Positions 26,676 to 37,132 of a stretch of DNA of 64,000 nt are shown piece after piece. The position numbers and the translations under genes are program-made. The stretch is from Petropleomorpha daqingensis (GTDB lineage: Bacteria > Actinomycetota > Actinomycetes > Mycobacteriales > Geodermatophilaceae). The stretch spans positions 2,418,001 through 2,482,000 of the forward strand of contig NZ_JACBZT010000001.1 in the NCBI RefSeq assembly GCF_013408985.1. Direction: 5' to 3'. Every line of letters starts with the position of its first letter. Position 1 is the stretch's first letter. The notes below the pieces were generated by a model. That model was not told the DNA's origin. It saw only the letters and a list, made by a program, of their open reading frames with translations, and made no database searches.

Positions 26676-29525
26676 GTGCGTCCCCTCCGCGGGCCCGTGC
26701 GCCCACGGTCGGCGCTGGGCGCCCTGCTCGCCGTCGTCCTCTCGGGCGCGCTGCTGGTCCTGCTGCCCGCCGCTCCGGCTGCGGCGGCCGACGTCCGCAC
26801 CGAGGACGCCGGCGTCCCCTCCGGTTCCGGCGCCGACGCGGTGCAGCTCGACACCACGCTCTACGTCCCGGGGAGCGCGACCGCGCAGCACCCGGCCCCG
26901 GCCGTCGTCCTCGCGCACGGCTTCGGCGGCAGCAAGGAGTCGTTGGCCGACGACGCCCGCGACCTCGCCGACCGGGGCTTCGTCGTCCTCACCTACTCGG
27001 CGAGGGGGTTCGGGCGCAGCACCGGGCAGATCGGGCTGGACGACCCGCGGTTCGAGGTCGCCGACCTCTCCACGCTGATCGACCGGCTGGCGAAGCGGGC
27101 CGACGTGCTCCAGGACGGCCCCGGCGATCCGCGGGTCGGCGTCGCCGGCGCCTCCTACGGCGGGGCGCTGTCGCTGCTCGGCGCCGCCTACGACGACCGC
27201 ATCGACGCCATCGCGCCGCAGATCACCTGGAACTCGCTGACCGCGGCGCTGTTCCCCTCGCAGACCGGCACCGTCGACGGCGCGCGCACGGTCGCGGCAA
27301 CGCCGCAGACCCAGGACTCCGGCGTCTACAAGCGGCTGTGGGCCGGCATCTTCTTCGGCGAGGGCTCCGCGGGCCTGCTCGGAGCGCTGGCCGGCGACGG
27401 CGCCGCGCCCGCGCAGCTCGACCCGGCCGGCACCGACCCGGCGCAGGCGCAGCAGGCGCTGCTGTGCGGGCGGTTCCGTGCCGACATCTGCGCGGCGTAC
27501 CAGCAGGCCGCGGCCAGCGGCGCGCTCACCCCGGAGATCGCCGCCGTCCTCGATCGCAGCAGCCCGGCCGGCGTGCTCGACCGGATCGCGGCCCCGACCC
27601 TGCTGGTGCAGGGCACCCAGGACTCCCTGTTCGGGCTCGGCCAGGCCGACGCCAACGCCCGCGGGATCGCCGCGAACGGCACACCGGTCAAGGTCGTCTG
27701 GTACGCCGGGGGCCACGACTCCGCCGCCTCCGACCGGGTCACGGCGCACCTGCGCGACCAGGTCGCCGCCTGGTTCGACTGGTACCTCCGCCCGAAGAAC
27801 GACCCCGACCGCGGCACCGACCCCGGCACGGGCTTCGAGTTCCCGTCGCCGACCGGTCTCGGCGGCACCGGAGGCGGCTTCGTGCAGGGGGGCAGCCAGA
27901 CCGTCGTCGCCGCTGCCTACCCCGGTCTCACCGGGGACGCCCCGGCCCGGCGGACCACGCTGCGGGTCAGCGGCCCGACCCAGCCGGTGGTCACGCCGGC
28001 CGGCGGCACCCCGGCCGCGATCACCACGGTGCCGGGCCTGGGCGCGCTCGGGTCGGCGCTGAGCGGCCAGTCGGTGGAGATCCCCGGTCAGTTCGCCGCC
28101 TTCGGCAGCGCGCCGCTGCGCTCCGCGATAGAGGTGGTCGGCGCCCCCACCGTCGACCTGGACGTCACCTCGCCCACCGGGCGGGCCACGCTGTTCGCCA
28201 AGCTCTACGACGTCGGTCCGGACGGCTCGACGACCCTGCCCTCTGGTCTGGTCGCACCGCTCGCGCTGACCGACGTCTCCGACGACCCGTCCGCGCCGAC
28301 GACCGTGCGGGTGACCCTGCCGGCCATCGACCACCGCTTCGAGGCCGGGCACACGATGCGGGTCGTCGTCTCCACCACCGACCAGGCGTTCGCGCTGCCG
28401 GCCGAGGCGACCATCTACGGCGTCGGCCTGGCGCGCGCCGACCTGTCCGTGCCGACCGTCGCCGGCACCACCCAGGACACCGCCGGCTCGGGTCGCTGGT
28501 GGGTGCTGCTCGCCGCCGCTGTCGCCCTCGGTCTGCTCGGGTACGGGGCCGCGCTGCTGTGGGGACGGCGCCGCCGGCGGCGGATCTCCGCCGTCGACCC
28601 GGACGGCGAGGACGTGCCGCTGCGCTTCGAGGGCGTCACCAAGGCCTACAAGGACAAGTTCGTCGCCGTCCGCGACCTGTCGTTCGAGGTGCGGCGCGGG
28701 CAGGTGCTCGGGCTGCTCGGCCCCAACGGCGCCGGAAAGACGACGTCGCTGCGCATGCTCATGGGGCTGATCACGCCGACCGCCGGGCGGATCACCGTGT
28801 TCGGCCACGAGGCCGGCGCGGGCGCGCCCGTGCTCTCCCGGCTCGGGTCGTTCGTGGAGGGCACCGGGCTGCAGCCGCACCTGTCCGGCCGCGACAACCT
28901 GCGGCTGTACTGGGCCGCGACCGGCCGTCCCGCCGAGGACGCGCACATGGACGAGGCGATCGAGGTCGCCGGGCTGGGCAAGGCCATCGACCGGCCCGTG
29001 CGCCGCTACAGCCAGGGCATGCGCCAGCGGGTCGCCATCGCCCAGGCGATGCTCGGCCTGCCCGACCTGCTGGTGCTCGACGAGCCGACCAACGGCCTCG
29101 ACCCGCCGCAGATCCACGCCATGCGCGAGGTGCTGCGCTCCTACGCGCAGACCGGCCGAACGGTCATCGTCTCCAGCCACCTGCTGGCCGAGATCGAGCA
29201 GACCTGCACGCACGTGGTGGTCATGGCCCGGGGGCAGAAGATCGCCCAGGGCACGGTCGAGGAGATCGTCGGCACCGGGGGAGCGGTCCTCGTCGGGCTG
29301 GCGGACGACGCCGAGTCCGAGCGGGCGATCGCCGTCCTCACCGGGCTGCCGGACGTGACCGCCGAGCGGACCGACGACGGCCTGGTCGCCGAGCTCGGCG
29401 GCACCGGCCGGGCGGTCGCCCTGCACGCGCTGGTCGAGGCCGGGATCGCGGTCGAGCAGTTCACGCCGCGGCGGCGGCTCGAGGACGCGTTCCTCGCGCT
29501 GGTGGGAGAGGGGCCGGTCCAGTGA
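26676..29525 (+). CDS. Fusion of secreted S15/CocE-type peptidase with an ABC transporter ATPase
   Basis: The 949-residue chain has a signal-like hydrophobic N-terminus (about 8-35), an alpha/beta-hydrolase of the X-Pro dipeptidyl-peptidase family (HGFGGSKES, nucleophile Ser160 in GASYGG), its jelly-roll C-terminal domain (to about 600), one membrane helix (about 608-631) with an Arg stop, and an ABC ATPase (Walker A GPNGAGKTT near 682, signature YSQGMRQR, Walker B LLVLDEPTNGLDP, H-loop SSHLL). Topology implies hydrolase outside and ATPase inside. GTG 26697 is an alternative start. Its TGA overlaps the permease GTG. Confidence 0.92.
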   Translation: MRPLRGPVRPRSALGALLAVVLSGALLVLLPAAPAAAADVRTEDAGVPSGSGADAVQLDTTLYVPGSATAQHPAPAVVLAHGFGGSKESLADDARDLADRGFVVLTYSARGFGRSTGQIGLDDPRFEVADLSTLIDRLAKRADVLQDGPGDPRVGVAGASYGGALSLLGAAYDDRIDAIAPQITWNSLTAALFPSQTGTVDGARTVAATPQTQDSGVYKRLWAGIFFGEGSAGLLGALAGDGAAPAQLDPAGTDPAQAQQALLCGRFRADICAAYQQAAASGALTPEIAAVLDRSSPAGVLDRIAAPTLLVQGTQDSLFGLGQADANARGIAANGTPVKVVWYAGGHDSAASDRVTAHLRDQVAAWFDWYLRPKNDPDRGTDPGTGFEFPSPTGLGGTGGGFVQGGSQTVVAAAYPGLTGDAPARRTTLRVSGPTQPVVTPAGGTPAAITTVPGLGALGSALSGQSVEIPGQFAAFGSAPLRSAIEVVGAPTVDLDVTSPTGRATLFAKLYDVGPDGSTTLPSGLVAPLALTDVSDDPSAPTTVRVTLPAIDHRFEAGHTMRVVVSTTDQAFALPAEATIYGVGLARADLSVPTVAGTTQDTAGSGRWWVLLAAAVALGLLGYGAALLWGRRRRRRISAVDPDGEDVPLRFEGVTKAYKDKFVAVRDLSFEVRRGQVLGLLGPNGAGKTTSLRMLMGLITPTAGRITVFGHEAGAGAPVLSRLGSFVEGTGLQPHLSGRDNLRLYWAATGRPAEDAHMDEAIEVAGLGKAIDRPVRRYSQGMRQRVAIAQAMLGLPDLLVLDEPTNGLDPPQIHAMREVLRSYAQTGRTVIVSSHLLAEIEQTCTHVVVMARGQKIAQGTVEEIVGTGGAVLVGLADDAESERAIAVLTGLPDVTAERTDDGLVAELGGTGRAVALHALVEAGIAVEQFTPRRRLEDAFLALVGEGPVQ

Positions 29526-30394
29526 CCGCTGTCGAGCACGTCCAGCCCACCGGCGCCGTCGCCGGCTACCGGCCGGAGCGCACGCTGCGGCTGTCGGTCG
29601 AGCTGCGCCGGCAGTTCAAGCGGCGCCGCACGCTGGGCGTGCTGATCGGGATGGTGGCCCTGCCGCTGATCCTCATCGGCGCGCTGCAGCTCGGCGGCAG
29701 CGACAACGCGCAGGCCAACAGCCGGATCAACCTGGTCGACGTCGCCACCGACAGCGCGCTGAACTTCACGCTGTTCGTGCTGTTCGCGACCACCGGCTTC
29801 TTCCTGGTCGTGGTGTTCGCGCTGTTCTTCGGCGACACCGTGGCCAGCGAGGCGCAGTGGGGATCGCTGCGCTACACGCTCGCGACGCCCGTGCCGCGGA
29901 TGCGGCTGCTCCGGCAGAAGTGGTACGCGGCGCTGGTGCTGGCGGTGGGCTCGCTGCTCACCCTGGTCGTCGTCGCGCTGGTCGCCGGCGGGATCTTCTT
30001 CGGCTTCGACGACATCCGGACGCCGGTCGGGGTGACCATCGCCCAGGGCGACGGCCTGCTGCGGCTGGCCGGCATGCTCGGCTACCTCGTCGTCCACCTG
30101 CTGGTCGTCGGCGCGCTCGGCTTCTGGTTGTCGACGATCACCGACGCGCCGCTGGCCGCGGTCGGCGGTGCGGTCTTCACCACGATCGTGTTCGCGGTGC
30201 TCGACCAGGTCGACCAGCTCGGCTCGATCCGCGACTACTTCCCGACGGCGTTCGACTTCGCCTGGACCGACCTGCTGCAGACGCCGGTGGACTCGAACGA
30301 CCTGTTCCGGGGCGTGATCCAGTCGGCGGTCTACATCGCCGTCTTCACGGTGCTCGGCTTCCGGCACTTCGCCCGCCGCGACGTCACGTCCTGA
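29522..30394 (+). CDS. ABC-2-type transporter permease
   Basis: The 290-residue membrane protein has six predicted helices and the layout of ABC-2 permeases: a cytosolic N-terminus with an Arg-rich segment, a first helix, a long external loop, and the EAQWGSLRYTLATPVPR coupling region that contacts the ATPase. GTGA overlap with the fusion gene shows that the two form one transporter, with the ATPase supplied by the fusion. Substrate unknown; the attached external peptidase hints at peptides or acylated compounds. Confidence 0.92.
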   Translation: MTAVEHVQPTGAVAGYRPERTLRLSVELRRQFKRRRTLGVLIGMVALPLILIGALQLGGSDNAQANSRINLVDVATDSALNFTLFVLFATTGFFLVVVFALFFGDTVASEAQWGSLRYTLATPVPRMRLLRQKWYAALVLAVGSLLTLVVVALVAGGIFFGFDDIRTPVGVTIAQGDGLLRLAGMLGYLVVHLLVVGALGFWLSTITDAPLAAVGGAVFTTIVFAVLDQVDQLGSIRDYFPTAFDFAWTDLLQTPVDSNDLFRGVIQSAVYIAVFTVLGFRHFARRDVTS

Positions 30395-30403
30395 CCGGGG
30401 CGC

Positions 30404-31243
30404 TCAGCCGCCCCGGCAGGACGTCACGGCGAACGTCTCCAACCGGGCGCGGACGTCCGGTGCCGGGACGAGGTCGTACGGCCGCGGATCGCCGTCCCCC
30501 AGGGCCAGGACGAGGCCGATGATGCCGGTCCGGTAGCTCTCGCCGAGCGCGTGCACGTCGCACCGGGCCGCCACCATCGTGACGTCGAAGGAGACCTCGC
30601 CGCCGCCGTGCCGCAGCGTCGGCAACCTGCCGTCGGTGCTGAGGTCGTAGACGGTGTTCGGCCGGGTGCCGGTCACCCGGACGGCGTCGTCGCCGGACAG
30701 GCGGCGCAGGCGCACGGTGACCTGCACCGAGTGCTCGTCCACCGGCGCGACGCCGGCCACCTCGATCGCGACCTGGGCGCGCAGGGCCTCGTCGGCGCAG
30801 TCCTCGGCGTGCAGCCGCCGCACCAGCCCGTCGTCGTCGAGGGGTACGTCGAGGGTCCGGGTGCCCCCGGTCGGGTCGCGGACGACGACCTCCGCCTCGG
30901 CGGTGCCCGGCGGCCCGTCGCAGTCGGCGGTGCCCAGGACGACGGGGAAGTCGAGGGCCGTCCCGTCGGGCAGCGCCGCCTCGTTCGGCGTCGCCGCGGC
31001 GGCCGGCCAGCCGGAGGTGTCGAAGGTCAGCTGCTCGACGACGAGGCCCGGCTCGTGGGCGGTGAGCCGGACCTGCAGGCGGCGGGCCAGCTCGTCGCGC
31101 CGGTACTGCAGCAGCGCCCCGGTGACGCTTCGGTCGCCCGCGGCGGTCGAGGAGGCGGCGGGCGCGGCCGGGGTCGACGGGGCCGCCGAGCACCCGGCCA
31201 GGACGACGGCGGCCGCCGCCAGGACTGCGGTGCCACCGCGCAC
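30404..31243 (-). CDS. Lipoprotein of unknown function
   Basis: The 279-residue product has an N-terminal signal peptide with a good lipobox, VLAGC, near residue 18. The mature protein has many short beta segments and four or more cysteines that could form disulphides. No family is recognised. GTG 31243 puts the signal peptide at the N-terminus; CATCAT lies 6 bases upstream. Longer starts would run into the region of the divergent thrC promoter. It ends 9 bases from the ABC permease. Confidence 0.72.
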   Translation of the reverse strand: MRGGTAVLAAAAVVLAGCSAAPSTPAAPAASSTAAGDRSVTGALLQYRRDELARRLQVRLTAHEPGLVVEQLTFDTSGWPAAAATPNEAALPDGTALDFPVVLGTADCDGPPGTAEAEVVVRDPTGGTRTLDVPLDDDGLVRRLHAEDCADEALRAQVAIEVAGVAPVDEHSVQVTVRLRRLSGDDAVRVTGTRPNTVYDLSTDGRLPTLRHGGGEVSFDVTMVAARCDVHALGESYRTGIIGLVLALGDGDPRPYDLVPAPDVRARLETFAVTSCRGG

Positions 31244-31300
31244 GGGCCGATGATGGGTGAGCCCGCCCCAGGCGGCAACAGCCCGGTCGGGGGTGGCCGG

Positions 31301-31306
31301 TAGAGT
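31301..31306 (+). promoter_or_regulatory. -10 hexamer for the riboswitch-thrC transcript
   Basis: TAGAGT lies 13 bases before the first paired base of the riboswitch, so RNA would start near 31313. No clear -35 is visible. Confidence 0.45.
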
Positions 31307-31317
31307 CGACGGCGTTC

Positions 31318-31443
31318 CACTCATCCAGAGGGGCAGAGGGACACGGCCCGACGAAGCCCCGGCAACCGCCGCTCGTCCTGCGAGCGGGGAGGTGCCAATT
31401 CCGTCCCGCGCGGCTCGACGGCCCGACGCGGGGAAGATGAGGA
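31318..31443 (+). promoter_or_regulatory. SAM-I (S-box) type riboswitch
   Basis: The core matches the S-box consensus: AGAGGGGCAGAGGGACACGG..., CCCGACGAAGCC, CCGGCAACC, and AGGTGCCAATTCC near 31390-31402. P1 is CTCATC (31320-31325) with GATGAG (31436-31441). The P1 3' arm overlaps the thrC ribosome site GAGGAGG (31439-31445), so ligand-stabilised P1 could block translation directly. P3 is the GCCGCTCG/CGAGCGG-like hairpin. The class call is by eye from the conserved core. Confidence 0.85.
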
Positions 31444-31455
31444 GGTAGTCGTCGC

Positions 31456-32727
31456 ATGACCCTGACCGCCAACACCACGGTCGTCCCCAGCCCGGCGAAG
31501 GGCCTGGTCTGTCGCAACTGCGGCGCCACCTTCGGCCTCATCGCCGAGCACGCCTGCGCGGAGTGCTTCGGCCCGCTCGAGGTCGACTACGACTACGACC
31601 TGCTCAAGGCGGTCACCCGCGAGCAGATCGAGGCCGGCCCGCAGAACATCTGGCGCTACGCCCCGCTGCTGCCGGTGGGCCAGGACCCGGCGTCGCGCGT
31701 CTCGCTGAACCCCGGGATGACGCCGCTGGTGCGCGCCGACCGGCTGGCCGAGGAGCTGGGCCTCACCGGCGGGCTGTGGGTCAAGGACGACTCGGCCAAC
31801 CCCACGCACTCGTTCAAGGACCGCGTGGTCAGCCTGGCCGCGACCGCCGCGAAGGGGCTCGGCTACCAGAAGATCGCCTGCGCCTCGACCGGCAACCTGG
31901 CCAACTCGGTGGCCGCGCACGCCGCCCGCGCCGGCCTGCCGTCGTTCGTGTTCATCCCGAGCGACCTCGAGCCGGGCAAGGTCGTGCAGTCGGCGGTCTA
32001 CGGGCAGACCCTGGTCGCCGTCGACGGCTCCTACGACGACGTCAACCGGCTGACCAGCGAGATCGCCGAGACCGACGAGTTCGAGGACACCGCCTTCGTC
32101 AACCAGAACGTCCGGCCCTACTACGCCGAGGGCTCCAAGACGATGGGCTACGAGATCGCCGAGCAGCTCGGCTGGCGCATCCCGGCCCAGGTGGTGATCC
32201 CGATGGCGTCGGGCTCGCTGCTGACCAAGGTGGACAAGGCCTGGCGCGAGCTGACCGCGGCCGGGATCGTCGCCGACACCCCCTGGACGGTGTTCGGCGC
32301 GCAGTCGGCCGGGTGCGACCCGATCGCCACCGCCTTCGACAACGGCTGGGACGTCGTCAAGCCGGTGAAGCCGTTCGGGATCGCCAAGTCGCTCAACATC
32401 GGCAACCCGGCCGACGGGCCCTACGCGCTCGACGCGATCCGCCGCACCGGCGGTGCCGTGGGCCGGGTCGGGGACGACGAGATCGTGCAGGGCATCCTCG
32501 ATCTGGCCCGCACGACGGGCGTGTTCGCCGAGACCGCGGGCGGTGTCACGGTCGCGGTGCTGCGGCAGTTGATCGCCGACGGCCGGCTCGACCCGACCCA
32601 GGAGACCGTCGTCCTCAACACCGGCGAGGGCCTCAAGACCCTCGACCCGCTCGAGCCCGTCGTGGGCTTCACCCACCGGGTCGAGCCGTCGCTGAAGTCG
32701 GTACGGGCTGCGGGGCTCATCGGCTGA
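31456..32727 (+). CDS. thrC: Threonine synthase
   Basis: ThrC converts O-phosphohomoserine to threonine with PLP. The 423-residue protein starts with a zinc-ribbon-like segment (two CxxC pairs, CRNC and CAEC), then the fold II PLP domain. The cofactor lysine is Lys121 in HSFKDRVVS, and the STGNLANSVAAHAA phosphate loop follows. This is the longer form found in actinobacteria and archaea. ATG 31456 has GAGGAGG 10 bases upstream, inside the riboswitch closing helix. No hom or thrB gene adjoins it here. Confidence 0.95.
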   Translation: MTLTANTTVVPSPAKGLVCRNCGATFGLIAEHACAECFGPLEVDYDYDLLKAVTREQIEAGPQNIWRYAPLLPVGQDPASRVSLNPGMTPLVRADRLAEELGLTGGLWVKDDSANPTHSFKDRVVSLAATAAKGLGYQKIACASTGNLANSVAAHAARAGLPSFVFIPSDLEPGKVVQSAVYGQTLVAVDGSYDDVNRLTSEIAETDEFEDTAFVNQNVRPYYAEGSKTMGYEIAEQLGWRIPAQVVIPMASGSLLTKVDKAWRELTAAGIVADTPWTVFGAQSAGCDPIATAFDNGWDVVKPVKPFGIAKSLNIGNPADGPYALDAIRRTGGAVGRVGDDEIVQGILDLARTTGVFAETAGGVTVAVLRQLIADGRLDPTQETVVLNTGEGLKTLDPLEPVVGFTHRVEPSLKSVRAAGLIG

Positions 32728-32744
32728 AGGCGTAGGGTTGGCGG

Positions 32745-32787
32745 TGCCCGGTCATCCGGGGGAGCGAAAATCCCCCTGAACCGGGCA
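32745..32787 (+). terminator. Two-tier hairpin after thrC
   Basis: The outer stem TGCCCGGT/ACCGGGCA (8 bp) and the inner stem GGGGGA/TCCCCC enclose an A-rich 7-base loop. It lies 18 bases past the thrC stop and lacks a T-run. It probably ends the thrC transcript or protects its 3' end. Confidence 0.6.
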
Positions 32788-32829
32788 TCAGTCGTGCGTG
32801 GAATTGCTGCTCCGGCGCCTCGTGTGCTG

Positions 32830-32835
32830 TACCGT
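32830..32835 (+). promoter_or_regulatory. Likely -10 of the short cold-shock gene
   Basis: TACCGT lies 109 bases before the cold-shock start, predicting a leader of about 100 bases, typical of cold-shock mRNAs. No consensus -35 at normal spacing; TTGCTG lies 20 bases upstream. Confidence 0.35.
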
Positions 32836-32944
32836 TCCGCGCGGTTCGAGTTCCACGCACGTGTCCTGACGGGCGGAAGAGCGAGTAACCCGGTCCCTCC
32901 ACAAGAGGCGGGGCCGTCCGCACGCACGAAACGTGGGAGCGCAC

Positions 32945-33145
32945 GTGGCACAGGGCACCGTGAAGTGGTTCAACGCCGAGAAGGGCTTCGGCTTCATCGC
33001 CGTCGACGGCGGCCAGGACGTCTTCGTCCACTACTCGGCCATCCAGATGGACGGCTACAAGAGCCTCGACGAGGGCCAGCGGGTCACCTTCGAGGTCGTC
33101 CAGGGCGAGAAGGGTCCGCAGGCCGACGCCGTCCGCGTCGCCTGA
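32945..33145 (+). CDS. Cold-shock protein (CspA family, short form)
   Basis: The 66-residue protein is a single OB-fold cold-shock domain with both RNA-binding motifs, KGFGFI (RNP1) and VFVHYS (RNP2). It binds single-stranded nucleic acid and melts mRNA structure. GTG 32945 gives the family N-terminus [10 protein letters not shown]; a GGGAG ribosome site is nearby. The long leader and a strong terminator show it is a single-gene unit. Confidence 0.95.
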   Translation: MAQGTVKWFNAEKGFGFIAVDGGQDVFVHYSAIQMDGYKSLDEGQRVTFEVVQGEKGPQADAVRVA

Positions 33146-35164
<2,019 letters not shown>

Positions 35165-35171
35165 GAAAGGA

Positions 35172-35223
35172 CCCCCTCGCTCCCCGGAACACGCTTCGCG
35201 CGTCCCGGGTCCCTGCGAGGGGG
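35172..35223 (+). terminator. Terminator hairpin after groEL
   Basis: CCCCCTCGC (35172-35180) pairs with GCGAGGGGG (35215-35223). An inner arm (CCGG/CCGG with ACGC-TTC-GCGT-like tip) extends the fold. It starts 8 bases past the groEL stop. Confidence 0.7.
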
Positions 35224-35306
35224 CCGTCCAGAACGTCACCTGCACCACAGCACTGCCCGGCAGGGGCGGTCCGCTTCGGCGGGCCGCCCCTGTCGGCGTT
35301 CCGGGG

Positions 35307-35657
35307 TCAGGACGGCGCGAAGCAGCAGAACTCGTTGCCCTCGGGATCGGCGAGCACGTCCCAGCGGATCTCGTCGTCCTGGGCGCGCAGCAGGGTGGCA
35401 CCGGCGGCCAGCAGGGCGTCGCGGTCGCCGTCGACGTCGAAGTGCAGCCGGTTCTTGACCGTCTTCGGTTCGGGCACCTGGTTGAACCACATGGCCGGGC
35501 CGGCGCCGGTCGGGTCGACGATCGCGATCGGGTCGGACGACGGCCGGTCGGCATCCCGGCGCACGTAGCCCAGCGCCGCGCACCACCAGTCGGCCAGCGC
35601 CTGGTGGTCCCGGGCGTCGAGACACAGGTCCTTGAAGCGGGCCGGTGCGTCAGTCAC
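35307..35657 (-). CDS. VOC (glyoxalase-like) family protein
   Basis: The 116-residue protein has a single glyoxalase/bleomycin-resistance fold module (LCLDARDHQALADWWCAALGY start, NRLHFDVD middle, LADPEGNEFCCF end). The EGNEFC end resembles the Glyoxalase_6 group. The role is not defined. GTG 35657 is preceded by TACCCT 8 bases upstream. Only 26 bases separate this start from the divergent DUF72 start. Confidence 0.85.
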   Translation of the reverse strand: MTDAPARFKDLCLDARDHQALADWWCAALGYVRRDADRPSSDPIAIVDPTGAGPAMWFNQVPEPKTVKNRLHFDVDGDRDALLAAGATLLRAQDDEIRWDVLADPEGNEFCCFAPS

Positions 35658-35665
35658 GTCCGCGG

Positions 35666-35671
35666 AGGGTA
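35666..35671 (-). promoter_or_regulatory. Shared -10 of a divergent leaderless pair
   Basis: On the minus strand TACCCT is 8 bases from the VOC GTG. On the plus strand TAGGCG at 35670-35675 is 8 bases from the DUF72 GTG. The two hexamers share the TA at 35670-35671. Confidence 0.4.
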
Positions 35672-35683
35672 GGCGGTGCGTCC

Positions 35684-36469
35684 GTGACGGTGATCATCGG
35701 GACGTCGGGGTGGCAGTACCGCGACTGGCGCGGCCGCTTCTACCCGCAGAAGCTCGCCCAGCGGCTGTGGCTGGAGCACTACGTCGAGCACTTCGCCACC
35801 GTCGAGAGCAACAACGCCTTCTACCGGCTGCCCGAGCTCGCCACTTTCGAGAAGTGGCGCGAGCGCACGCCGCCCGACGTCCGCTGGGCGGTGAAGGCCA
35901 GCCGCTACCTGACCCACATCAAGCGGCTGCGCGAACCGGAGGAGCCGGTGGGCCGGCTGATGGAGCGGGCGGCCGGGCTCGGCCCGAAGCTCGACGTGAT
36001 CCTGCTGCAGCTGCCGCCGACGCTGCGGGCCGACGCCGACCTGCTGCGCGAGTGCCTGTCCCGCTTCCCGTCCACCGTCCGGGTCGCGGTCGAGCCGCGG
36101 CACGACTCGTGGTGGACCGACGAGATCCGCGCCCTGCTCGAGCGCTACGGCGCGGCGCTGTGCTGGGCCGACCGGGACGAGCAGCCGATCGCCCCGCTCT
36201 GGCGCACCGCGGACTGGACCTACCTGCGGCTGCACCACGGCGCCGAGGGGTGGGGCTACCGCCCCGAGACCCTGCGCCTGTGGGCCGAGCGCCTCGCCGC
36301 CACGTGGACCGACGACGAGGACGCCTACGTCTACTTCAACAACGACCCCGGCTGCGCGGCGGTGATCGACGCCGTCGTCTTCGCGCAGGCCGTGCGGGAC
36401 ACCGGGCGGACGACGACCCGCGTCCCCACGCCCGAGCAGGCGACCGGCCTGGCCTGGACGGCGGCCTGA
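35684..36469 (+). CDS. DUF72 family protein
   Basis: The 261-residue product has the family start IIGTSGWQYRDWRGRFYP, the FATVESNNAFYR motif and a TIM-barrel-like pattern ending in YVYFNNDPGCAAV. DUF72 (YecE-like) proteins are widespread and their activity is unknown; the fold suggests an endonuclease-IV-like or sugar-related barrel. GTG 35684 is chosen from the family N-terminus and the leaderless spacing. Confidence 0.9.
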   Translation: MTVIIGTSGWQYRDWRGRFYPQKLAQRLWLEHYVEHFATVESNNAFYRLPELATFEKWRERTPPDVRWAVKASRYLTHIKRLREPEEPVGRLMERAAGLGPKLDVILLQLPPTLRADADLLRECLSRFPSTVRVAVEPRHDSWWTDEIRALLERYGAALCWADRDEQPIAPLWRTADWTYLRLHHGAEGWGYRPETLRLWAERLAATWTDDEDAYVYFNNDPGCAAVIDAVVFAQAVRDTGRTTTRVPTPEQATGLAWTAA

Positions 36470-36475
36470 GACAGG

Positions 36476-37084
36476 TCAGCCGTCGTCGCCGCCGTGGCGG
36501 GACGAACCGTCGTCGCCGCCGTGGCCGGAGGAGTCCCCGCCCGAGGAGTCGTCGCCCGAAGACCCGCTGTGCGAGCCGGAGTCGTCGTCCCCGCCGTGGT
36601 TGTCCTCGACCTCGGGACCGTCGTCGTCGACGACGACCGGAGCCGGTGCGGGTGCCGGGGCCACCATGGGGGTGCGACCGCCGCGGTGCTGGTGGACGCC
36701 GTCGTCGTCCCCGGCCTCGTGCTCGGCCTCGACCTCGTGGGTGGTCGACGGCGTGGCCGCCGGTGGCACGACCGGGATGTCGGTCGGCGAGGCGCCGGGA
36801 GAGTCGTGCGCCGGCTCGGGGGTCGGGACGGTGGACCTGGCGGGATCGTCGACGCCCGTGACCCGGTCGTCGGCCGAGTGCGGGACGTCGAACGGCGTGA
36901 CCGCCTCGATGGTGCTCGCGACGCCGTCCTGGACCGGTCCGGGCAGCACCCCGGCGGCGGCGGCGCCGGTGACCCCGGCGACGGTGACCCCGACCCCCGC
37001 GGCGACCTGGGCGACGGTGGAGGCCGACGCGATCTTGGCGGCGACGGCGGCGATGGCATGCAGCATGACTGAGACATCGGCCAC
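36476..37084 (-). CDS. Orphan relative of the sigma-linked membrane protein
   Basis: The 202-residue protein has a hydrophobic N-terminal half (about 10-60) that aligns with the membrane region of the protein at 5716-6570 (AKI-SA--VAQ-A-G-G, then TGA--AG-LP---Q-G). The rest is acidic, Pro/Thr-rich and ends in a Gly/Ser/Asp/His-rich tail, again like its relative. It lacks the cytosolic N-terminal domain and has no sigma gene nearby. GTG 37084 or ATG 37066 could be the start. Function unknown. Confidence 0.7.
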   Translation of the reverse strand: MADVSVMLHAIAAVAAKIASASTVAQVAAGVGVTVAGVTGAAAAGVLPGPVQDGVASTIEAVTPFDVPHSADDRVTGVDDPARSTVPTPEPAHDSPGASPTDIPVVPPAATPSTTHEVEAEHEAGDDDGVHQHRGGRTPMVAPAPAPAPVVVDDDGPEVEDNHGGDDDSGSHSGSSGDDSSGGDSSGHGGDDGSSRHGGDDG

Positions 37085-37132
37085 ACCGACGAAAACTTGA
37101 ACCTTGATGGACCTTGGTCCCGGTCGGTCCCT

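Noticed and set aside
26565-29426. 953-codon open frame antisense to the peptidase-ABC fusion
   Set aside because: It is a GC-bias shadow. Its composition is Arg/Gly/Asp/Val repeats with no domain, while the plus strand has clear motifs throughout.
32800-32836. GGAAT...GTT as a SigH-type promoter of the cold-shock gene
   Set aside because: The spacing of about 29 bases is too long for that class; TACCGT as a -10 is the better reading.
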